This document shows, in pieces, positions 26,823 through 34,285 of a stretch of DNA of 41,437 bases. This DNA is from Acidiphilium iwatense (GTDB lineage Bacteria > Pseudomonadota > Alphaproteobacteria > Acetobacterales > Acetobacteraceae). A model generated the notes under the pieces. The model ran no database searches. It was given only the letters and a program-made list of their open reading frames with translations, and had not been told where the DNA came from. The first letter of the stretch is position 1. Each line of letters starts with the position of its first letter. Location: the NCBI RefSeq assembly GCF_021556475.1, contig NZ_JAKGBZ010000033.1, positions 1 through 41,437 on the forward strand. The letters are read 5' to 3'. Made by a program: the position numbers and the translations under genes.

Positions 26823-27596
26823 ACCCCAGCCAGTCAGAACCGCCATGTGCAAGGGTACACGCAGCTTCCCATCATCCGGTGCCAGCGCCGCCAGTGCGGC
26901 GGGAAACAACGCGCGCGGCGGAATCCGCCGGGATCGCGCGATCGTCGCGTTGGTCTCACCCGCAGCCTGAAGATCGCGCAGGAGCGCCAGCGGTTCGGCA
27001 TACTCGACGTCGATCACCTCGCGTTCCGCGACCGGAAGCGCGAATCCCGCGCGCTGCATCAGCCCCGCGCAATCGGCGAGATCGGGAAACGGCGACACCC
27101 GTGGCGAGGCGCCGCCGGTGAGCGCTTCCTCCGCCTTGATCAGCGCCGCGCGCAAATCGCCGAGCGTGCCAAGCAGCGGCAGGCTGGCGAGAAACAACCC
27201 TTCCGGTTTCAGGGTCCGCCGCAACTGGATCAGCGCACCCGGCAAATCGTTCACCCAGTGCAGCGACAGATGCGCGACGATGAGGTCGAAACTGGCGGCG
27301 CCGAAAGGCAGGAATTCCGCGTCCGCCGCCACGGCGAACCCGCCGGCCTGCCTTGCCATACGAGGCGAAAGATCGGCCGAGACCACCGCGACCCCGCGCG
27401 CCGCCAGCAGCGTCGCGACCGCGCCGCGGCCACCGAGATCGAGTGCCGTGGCAAATTTCCGGGCCGTGTCATCCAGCCGGTCGAGCACGCGCGCGGCAAG
27501 ATCGTCCAGTACCGGGCGCACCCGGTCGAGCTGGTTCGCCGCCCGATCGCGATGGGCGCGCACGGCGGCGCGTTCGAAAATCAGCATGTCGTTCAT
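26817..27596 (-). CDS. SAM-dependent methyltransferase (BioC/NDUFAF5-like)
   Basis: 259 residues. A class I methyltransferase core: the glycine-rich motif I reads ALDLGGRGAVATLLA, with VVSADLSPRMARQA after it and FDLIVAHLSLHWVNDLPG further on. The pattern resembles BioC and the mitochondrial complex I factor NDUFAF5, but the substrate is not known. Begins MNDMLIFERAAVRAHRDRA; ATG at 27594-27596. Divergent from comF, 60 bases away, and convergent with radC. Confidence 0.85.
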   Translation of the reverse strand: MNDMLIFERAAVRAHRDRAANQLDRVRPVLDDLAARVLDRLDDTARKFATALDLGGRGAVATLLAARGVAVVSADLSPRMARQAGGFAVAADAEFLPFGAASFDLIVAHLSLHWVNDLPGALIQLRRTLKPEGLFLASLPLLGTLGDLRAALIKAEEALTGGASPRVSPFPDLADCAGLMQRAGFALPVAEREVIDVEYAEPLALLRDLQAAGETNATIARSRRIPPRALFPAALAALAPDDGKLRVPLHMAVLTGWGS

Positions 27597-27656
27597 CGCC
27601 GTGCTTGTGACGCGATCCGAGCCACCGGAAAACCCCTGCGCTGGCAGACTGGGCTC

Positions 27657-28382
27657 GTGCTGAAATCCCTCGCCCGCGCCACGCTCGACATTCTGCTCCC
27701 GGCGCATTGCCTCGCTTGCACCGAGCCGGTGACAGGTGACGGTCAGCTTTGCGCCGCCTGTTTCGCCGAGGCCGATTTCATCACCGCCCCGTTCTGTGGC
27801 CAATGCGGCCTGCCGCTCGCCGAACCCGCCCCGCTCTGTACCGCGTGCGACTGGGACCCGCCGGCCTTTCGCGCCGCCCGCGCGGCATTGCGCTACGGCC
27901 CGGCGGCGAAGCGTCTGATTTTGCCGTTCAAATACACTGATCGGCCGGAGGCCGCATCCGGCCTTGCCCGCCTGCTGCTGCGACCCGGCGCCGATCTGCT
28001 CGCCCGCGCCGACTGGCTGGTTCCGGTGCCGCTGCATCGCCGCCGGCTCGCCGCACGTGGCTACAACCAGGCCGGCCAGCTCGCCCGCGCGCTCGGCGGG
28101 CTCACCAAAAAGCCGGTCCTCATCGACGCGCTCGCCCGCATCCGCGCGACCCGTCCACTCGCCGAGCTAGACCAACACGACCGGGAAGCCGCGCTCAAGG
28201 GCGCGATCGCGGTCCGCCGGCATCGAACCGCGCAGATCGCCGGCCGCACCATCCTGCTGATCGACGACGTGCTGACCTCGGGCGCCACCGCCTCGTCCTG
28301 CGCCACCACGCTCCATGAAGCCGGCGCCGGAGCGGTCGATGTGCTTGCCCTGGCGCGCGTGGCAGATATTCAGGAAACGTAA
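27657..28382 (+). CDS. comF: ComF family phosphoribosyltransferase-like protein
   Basis: 241 residues. An N-terminal zinc region with four CxxC pairs (CLAC, CAAC, CGQC, CTAC) is followed by a phosphoribosyltransferase-like domain with the PRPP-binding loop LLIDDVLTSGATAS. ComF proteins assist DNA uptake in competent bacteria, though many alphaproteobacterial copies have no assigned role. The start is GTG at 27657-27659. It lies 52 bases before grxC, in a cluster common to alphaproteobacteria. Confidence 0.9.
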   Translation: MLKSLARATLDILLPAHCLACTEPVTGDGQLCAACFAEADFITAPFCGQCGLPLAEPAPLCTACDWDPPAFRAARAALRYGPAAKRLILPFKYTDRPEAASGLARLLLRPGADLLARADWLVPVPLHRRRLAARGYNQAGQLARALGGLTKKPVLIDALARIRATRPLAELDQHDREAALKGAIAVRRHRTAQIAGRTILLIDDVLTSGATASSCATTLHEAGAGAVDVLALARVADIQET

Positions 28383-28434
28383 ATACTCTTGCGATATCAT
28401 CCGTCTCGCGTATGTGAACGGCTGGAGACATCGC

Positions 28435-28692
28435 ATGCCGAATATCGAAATCTACACCCAGCCTTTCTGCTCCTATTGCAGCCTTGCCGTCCGCCTGCTG
28501 CGCGACAAGGGCATCGCCTTCACCGAGATCGACGCGCCCTACGGCTCGGCGGCGCGGCGCGAAGCGATCGAGCGCTCCGGCGGCCGCACCACCGTCCCGC
28601 AAATCTTCATCGATGACGCGGCGATCGGCGGCTGCGACGACCTGGTCGCGCTGGAGCGCGGCGGGAAGCTCGATTCGCTGCTCGCCGCATGA
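28435..28692 (+). CDS. grxC: Glutaredoxin 3
   Basis: 85 residues, a complete dithiol glutaredoxin: active site CSYC near residue 12, the TVPQIFID cis-Pro loop and the GGCDDLVAL glutathione-binding stretch. It reduces disulfides with glutathione in the cytoplasm. The ATG has GGAG eight bases upstream. Its stop overlaps the DUF1178 start (ATGA). Confidence 0.95.
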   Translation: MPNIEIYTQPFCSYCSLAVRLLRDKGIAFTEIDAPYGSAARREAIERSGGRTTVPQIFIDDAAIGGCDDLVALERGGKLDSLLAA

Positions 28693-29171
28693 TTCATTAT
28701 CAGCTCCGATGCGCATCCGGTCATGAGTTCGACGGCTGGTTCAAGACCAGCGCCAGTTTCGACCGGCAGGCCGCGCGCGGCATGCTCGAATGTCCGCGCT
28801 GCGGCATGAACGAGGTATCGCGCGCGCTGATGGCGCCGCGGATCGGCGGCAAGAGCCACGAACCGATCGCACCTGCCGCCCAGAAGGCTGCGGAACTGGA
28901 ACCGGCGGCAACCGAGCAGAAATCCGGCACCGCCGTCGCGGGCCGGATGCCGGACGAATTGCGCGCCATGCTCGCCCGGCTCCGCACCGAGGTGGAGGCG
29001 CGCTGCGACTATGTCGGCGGCGATTTCGCGACCGAAGCGCGGCGCATCCATGACGGCTCGGCACCCAAACGCGGCATCTATGGCGAAGCGAGCGAGGCCG
29101 ATGCCGAGTCGCTGGCCGAAGACGGGATCGACGTCGCCCGCATCCCCTGGGTTCCGCGCGCCGATAGCTGA
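28689..29171 (+). CDS. DUF1178 family protein
   Basis: 160 residues. The N-terminus is MIHYQLRCASGHEFDGWF with a zinc-ribbon-like CPRC pair about 25 residues later; a variable linker and a C-terminal GIYGEASEADAESL segment follow. All are typical of DUF1178, a conserved alphaproteobacterial family of unknown function. It is coupled to grxC by a four-base overlap, in the usual comF-grx-DUF1178 neighbourhood. A redox or zinc-binding role is a guess. Confidence 0.88.
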   Translation: MIHYQLRCASGHEFDGWFKTSASFDRQAARGMLECPRCGMNEVSRALMAPRIGGKSHEPIAPAAQKAAELEPAATEQKSGTAVAGRMPDELRAMLARLRTEVEARCDYVGGDFATEARRIHDGSAPKRGIYGEASEADAESLAEDGIDVARIPWVPRADS

Positions 29172-29198
29172 TCCCGCCCCAACCCAAGAGACCTCGTG

Positions 29199-29741
29199 AT
29201 GCTCGATACGAAACCGGCTTTGTTCGAACTCGACGGCGTGCGGCCCGAGATTCATAAAACCGCCTGGGTCGCCCCCGGCGCCGTCGTGATCGGCGCGGTC
29301 AGCGTCGCCGAGGGTGCGAATATCTGGTTCAACTGCACCTTGCGGGCCGACACCAACACGATCGCCATCGGTGCGCGCACCAACATCCAGGACGGCACGG
29401 TGATCCACGTCAATGCGGGCGCCGAATTCGCGGCCCGGATCGGCGCGGATGTCACCGTGGGCCATGCCGCCATCGTCCATGCCTGCACCCTGCACGACCG
29501 CGCCTTCGTCGCCATGGGCGCGATCGTGCTCGACGGCGCGGTGATCGAGGAAGGTGGGATGCTCGCCGCCCATTCCACCCTGCAGCCGGGCAAGCGGATC
29601 GGCCGCAACGAACTGTGGATGGGCACGCCCGCCAGGCTGATGCGCGTGATGAGCGATGCGGAACGCGCACTGCACGACCAGATCGCGCCGCACTACGCCG
29701 CCCAGGCCGTCCGGTTCAGGCAAGGGCTGAAAGCTTTGTGA
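29199..29741 (+). CDS. Gamma-carbonic anhydrase-like hexapeptide protein
   Basis: 180 residues with left-handed beta-helix repeats ([IV]GxxxxI-type hexapeptides from AWVAPGAVVIGAVSVAEGAN on). The metal-binding His residues are in VIHV, VGHAAIVH and the following helix. It is like YrdA/CaiE proteins; some are carbonic anhydrases, many are uncharacterised. The ATG at 29199 was preferred over the GTG three bases earlier because of spacing to the AAGAG site. Confidence 0.88.
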   Translation: MLDTKPALFELDGVRPEIHKTAWVAPGAVVIGAVSVAEGANIWFNCTLRADTNTIAIGARTNIQDGTVIHVNAGAEFAARIGADVTVGHAAIVHACTLHDRAFVAMGAIVLDGAVIEEGGMLAAHSTLQPGKRIGRNELWMGTPARLMRVMSDAERALHDQIAPHYAAQAVRFRQGLKAL

Positions 29742-29793
29742 TCGGCCCTCGCCATCGGAGGCTCACATCCTATGTAAAGGCCGGAGGGTCGCC

Positions 29794-30372
29794 ATGCGCC
29801 GCCTGATGATCGTTCCCCTGCTGTCGCTCGCCCTCGCCGGCTGCGGGCTCGAAACCCCCTCGCCCTCCACCGGCTATCTGCCCGCCGACACGTTCGGCAA
29901 CCGGATCATCGGCGAGGACCCGGCGATCGCCGCTACCGACGCGGCGACCGATGCCTTCGCCCATCCCGGAGCGATGCAGGGACGGCCAGCGAAAATGGCG
30001 CTCGCCGTCGCCTCGCTCGACGCGATGGCCGGCCAGTTCGCCACCGGCGGGCGCTGGTTGGGCATGAATTCGCTCGCGAAACAGCAAATGCTCGCCGCGC
30101 GCGGCCGGGTCCGGCGCATCCTCGGCATCGCCCCCGGCACGCCCTCGCAAACGGTGATCGACGCGATGGTCGGCGCCGCCCATCAGCTCCGGCACGGCAA
30201 TCGTCCCGGCGCGCTGGAAGCGCTGGCCAGCCCTGGGTTCACTTTCCCGCCGGCGCACACCCTTGCCGTCCTCGCGCATTTCCCGCCGGTGCCACTCGCC
30301 AATCAGGCGACGATGTTCGCCAGCCGGTACCTGTTCCCCGGCGGTAGCGGATTGCCGCCGTTCAGCCGATAG
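29794..30372 (+). CDS. Predicted lipoprotein of unknown function
   Basis: 192 residues. MRRLMIVPLLSLALAGCG is a lipoprotein signal with the lipobox LALAGC, so Cys17 should be lipidated. The rest is Ala/Gly/Pro-rich without a recognised domain; ATDAATDAF and KMALAVASLDAMAGQ look helical. GGAGGG precedes the ATG by six bases. Probably anchored in a cell-envelope membrane; role unknown. Confidence 0.8.
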   Translation: MRRLMIVPLLSLALAGCGLETPSPSTGYLPADTFGNRIIGEDPAIAATDAATDAFAHPGAMQGRPAKMALAVASLDAMAGQFATGGRWLGMNSLAKQQMLAARGRVRRILGIAPGTPSQTVIDAMVGAAHQLRHGNRPGALEALASPGFTFPPAHTLAVLAHFPPVPLANQATMFASRYLFPGGSGLPPFSR

Positions 30373-30429
30373 AGCAAAATGGCTTTAAGCGGAAATCGCG
30401 AAGCGATCCGCAAGGCCATGAAATTGCTC
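30372..30429. repeat. 58-base imperfect palindromic element between convergent genes
   Basis: Nested arms: GAGCAA pairs with TTGCTC at the outside, TGGC with GCCA, GCGG with CCGC, and ATCGC (30395-30399) with GCGAT (30403-30407) around a GAA loop. It starts on the last base of the lipoprotein stop and lies before the convergent scfR stop. It looks like a dispersed intergenic palindrome or a bidirectional terminator without a T-run. Confidence 0.5.
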
Positions 30430-30466
30430 GCCCAAACAAAGAGTAGGCGTGATCGACTGAAAGGCA

Positions 30467-31873
30467 TCACGCTCTGGATTTCTTGGCCGGCTCGAACCGA
30501 TACGGACTCGCACTGGTGGTCGAAACATCGAGCGCCAGCCGATGCGCCAGGGGCGGAAACGCGCGCGAGCGGCATTCCTGACGCTCGCACAGCCGGCACG
30601 TCAGCCCGATCCCCACCGCCGCGCGCTCGATATCGATCCCGTCGGCATACACGATTTCGGACGCGCGGGTGATGTCGCAGCCCATCGCCACCACGCGGGT
30701 CGCCGGCGGCTCGCCCCAATGCGCTGGCGCGGCGGTAATGCTGCGCGCGAAACACAGATAGGTCGCGCCATCCGGCAATTGCGCCACCTGAACCCGCACC
30801 GTGCCCGGTGTCGCGAACGCGGAATGCACCACCCAGCGCGGGCAATTGCCGCCGAACCGGGCGAACGGAAACCCCGCCGCCGAAAACCGCTTCGAGACAT
30901 TTCCCGCCGGATCGATCCTCAGAAAGAAGAACGGCACGCCCCGCGCGCCGGAGCGCTGCAAAGTGGATAGCCGGTGGCACGCCTGCTCGTAGGAAACCCC
31001 GAACCGCATCGCGAGATGCTCGACATCGTGGCGCAGCGATGCCGCCGCGTCGAGAAACGGCGCATAGGGCATCAGCACGGCCCCTGCGAAATAGTTGATC
31101 AGGCCGATGCGCAGCAATTCCCCGGCATCCCGCGTGGTCATCGCCGCCCGCTTGACGATCGGTTCGACCAGATCGCGGGCCTCCAGCAAGCCGAGCTGAA
31201 ACGCCATCTGGAATCCCCGGCTTTCGCGCGGCAAGGTTTCCGACAGCCGCAAATGCCGGGACGCCGGATCGTAAATGCGCAGCGCGCCGGGCAGCGGCGT
31301 CACCGACACGACGAGCCCATGCTTGTGGCGCAGCCGTTCCGCCAGCGCATGGTTCATCCCCAGCGCCGCCGCCGGCAGCTCGGCCCCCATCGCCTCGGCG
31401 GCGGCCTCGATCTCGGGGAAATGATTGGCGTGCTCGTGGAAAAAATCCCGCACCTCCTCGTTCGGCAGCAGGATTTTCCGCCCCGAGGGCAGGGTGATCC
31501 CACCGGTTTCCTCCCGCGCTGCCTGAAAGCCCCGGTAGAGCGCCAGCACGGCGCGCGCCGCGGCCGGCGCCGAGGCGGCCAGGATCTGCGCCTCCGAATC
31601 CGGCACGGGTTCGGCGCCGAGCAGCGGATCGGCGAAGGTTTCGCGCAGCGCCTGTTCCAGTTGCCGCTCGTCCGAACCGGACAGCGACGCGAGATCGACC
31701 TGCAGCGTCTCGGTCAGCTTGATCAGCAACGCCGCGGTCACGCCGCGCTGATCGTGCTCGATCAGGTTGAGATACGAGGTCGAGATTCCCAGCCTTGCGG
31801 CGAGCTTTTGCTGAGTCAGGCCCTGTTCCTGGCGCAGGCGGCGAACGATCCGGCCGATCAAGGGTTTGGACAT
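30467..31873 (-). CDS. Short-chain acyl-responsive XRE transcriptional regulator (ScfR/RamB type)
   Basis: 468 residues. An XRE helix-turn-helix (about 10-62, LTQQKLAARLGISTSYLNLIE) is followed by a middle region ending in an IrrE-like segment (FAGAVLMPYAPFLDAAASL, then FGVSYEQACHRLSTLQR) that lacks an HExxH site. The DUF2083-type C-domain ends in the cysteine motif CRLCERQEC. Relatives such as Corynebacterium RamB control acetate and glyoxylate-cycle genes. It is divergent from isocitrate lyase, whose control is the obvious job. The start is ATG at 31873; operator-like repeats lie 30-60 bases upstream. Confidence 0.88.
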   Translation of the reverse strand: MSKPLIGRIVRRLRQEQGLTQQKLAARLGISTSYLNLIEHDQRGVTAALLIKLTETLQVDLASLSGSDERQLEQALRETFADPLLGAEPVPDSEAQILAASAPAAARAVLALYRGFQAAREETGGITLPSGRKILLPNEEVRDFFHEHANHFPEIEAAAEAMGAELPAAALGMNHALAERLRHKHGLVVSVTPLPGALRIYDPASRHLRLSETLPRESRGFQMAFQLGLLEARDLVEPIVKRAAMTTRDAGELLRIGLINYFAGAVLMPYAPFLDAAASLRHDVEHLAMRFGVSYEQACHRLSTLQRSGARGVPFFFLRIDPAGNVSKRFSAAGFPFARFGGNCPRWVVHSAFATPGTVRVQVAQLPDGATYLCFARSITAAPAHWGEPPATRVVAMGCDITRASEIVYADGIDIERAAVGIGLTCRLCERQECRSRAFPPLAHRLALDVSTTSASPYRFEPAKKSRA

Positions 31874-31902
31874 GGAACACTTGCCTCGGAGCCTTGGAGG
31901 AA

Positions 31903-31940
31903 TTTTTCAAAGTTTACACATTGAAAAACTTTACAGTCAA
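31903..31940 (-). promoter_or_regulatory. scfR promoter with overlapping RamB-like inverted repeat
   Basis: On the minus strand TTGACT (31940-31935), a 16-base spacer and TGTAAA (31918-31913) form a plausible promoter for the regulator. Over it lies an inverted repeat: AAAGTTT at 31909-31915 and AAACTTT at 31926-31932. The minus-strand half reads TAAACTTTGAAAA, 11 of 13 matches to the RamB motif AAAACTTTGCAAA of corynebacteria. Autoregulation and aceA control are inferred. Confidence 0.6.
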
Positions 31941-32086
31941 TATCGCCACGGGTTTCGCCATTTCATGCCAAGAATCCGCGTGACATTCGCAGTTGCAGCG
32001 TAAATATTTGACCCACTTCAGTCACGCCAAAAACCAACCCGTTACCACGCAGGCTTGCCTCTATCGCGCTGCATCAGGAGAGACCC

Positions 32087-33472
<1,386 letters not shown>

Positions 33473-33492
33473 TCGGTTAACTTTTTTCCCCG

Positions 33493-33517
33493 CGGTATCG
33501 GCACCCCGCCGATACCG
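33493..33517 (+). repeat. Perfect 10-bp hairpin upstream of the aceA terminator
   Basis: CGGTATCGGC (33493-33502) pairs with GCCGATACCG (33508-33517) around a 5-base loop. It has no T-run and stands 14 bases before the intrinsic terminator. It may protect the aceA 3' end. Confidence 0.5.
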
Positions 33518-33530
33518 ATCCTGTCAACTG

Positions 33531-33560
33531 ACCCCGGAGTTTTGCTCCGGGGTATTTTTT
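33531..33560 (+). terminator. Intrinsic terminator of aceA
   Basis: A 9-bp stem (33531-33539 with 33545-33553), a TTTTG loop and a following ATTTTTT run: a textbook Rho-independent terminator 58 bases past the aceA stop. Confidence 0.9.
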
Positions 33561-33599
33561 GGTGATCACTGTCGCCACCACTCCACTCTTCGCCCGCGA

Positions 33600-33962
33600 T
33601 CAGTCGCCTTCAGTTACCTCTTGTTCGATGGCGGTCAGACAGGCCAGCAACTCCGGCAGCGCCGTCTGCACGGTTTCCCAGACAACATCGAGGTTGATAT
33701 CGAAATAGCCGTGCGCGATACGATTGCGCATCCCGCGCATATTGCGCCACGGCACTCCAGGGTATCGCTCGGCGGTCTCGGGGTACCGATCCATCATCTT
33801 TGTTGCGGCCTCGCCAAGAATGACGATGCTCATGATGACGACCTGTTGCGTGCGCTTGTCGGCAAGAAACTGGTCCTTGCTCAGACCAGCGACAAAACCG
33901 CACACATCGGACGCCGCTTGGCGCATGTGGCGGAGATAATCGCCGACACGGCTCCCGCTCAT
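33600..33962 (-). CDS. hepT: HepT-like toxin ribonuclease (DUF86)
   Basis: 120 residues, all-alpha HEPN domain. The RNase motif RNRIAHGY matches the family RX4HXY signature. In known HepT/MntA pairs, HepT is an RNase neutralised by adenylylation of that Tyr by the partner. It lies downstream of mntA with a four-base overlap (ATGA), so the two form a standard type VII toxin-antitoxin operon. Confidence 0.88.
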   Translation of the reverse strand: MSGSRVGDYLRHMRQAASDVCGFVAGLSKDQFLADKRTQQVVIMSIVILGEAATKMMDRYPETAERYPGVPWRNMRGMRNRIAHGYFDINLDVVWETVQTALPELLACLTAIEQEVTEGD

Positions 33963-34249
33963 ACGGGAGATGCCTCCGCAAGCACGATCTCCCGAATCCG
34001 CGGCGGCAGATCGCCCGGCGTCAGCAAATCGACCGGAACGCCAAGCAGGTCTTCCAATTCGGCTTGCAGGCCGCCCAGATCGAACAAGGTTGCTCCCGGC
34101 AGCGCATCCACCAGCAGATCGAGGTCGCTGTCTTCATGGTCGGTGCCATGCAGCACCGAGCCGAAGACGCGCGGGTTTGCGGCGCGAAAGCGGCTCGCAG
34201 CCTCGCTCACGGCGGCGCGTTTGTGATGAAGGGCGATCGACGGTTTCAT
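33959..34249 (-). CDS. mntA: MntA-like nucleotidyltransferase antitoxin
   Basis: 96 residues, a minimal nucleotidyltransferase. The motif FGSVLHGTDHEDSDLDLLVD carries the GS and DxD residues needed for nucleotide transfer. In studied pairs MntA adenylylates HepT and silences it. The ATG at 34247-34249 lies 36 bases past the stop of the restriction enzyme on the same strand, so it may be co-transcribed with it. Confidence 0.88.
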   Translation of the reverse strand: MKPSIALHHKRAAVSEAASRFRAANPRVFGSVLHGTDHEDSDLDLLVDALPGATLFDLGGLQAELEDLLGVPVDLLTPGDLPPRIREIVLAEASPV

Positions 34250-34285
34250 GAGTGCCGATATACCATAATTCCCGTGTTCCCGACC

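Noticed and set aside
30303-31910. A 535-codon minus-strand frame parallel to the scfR gene.
   Set aside because: A frame-shifted shadow of the regulator with Arg/Gly-rich nonsense sequence.
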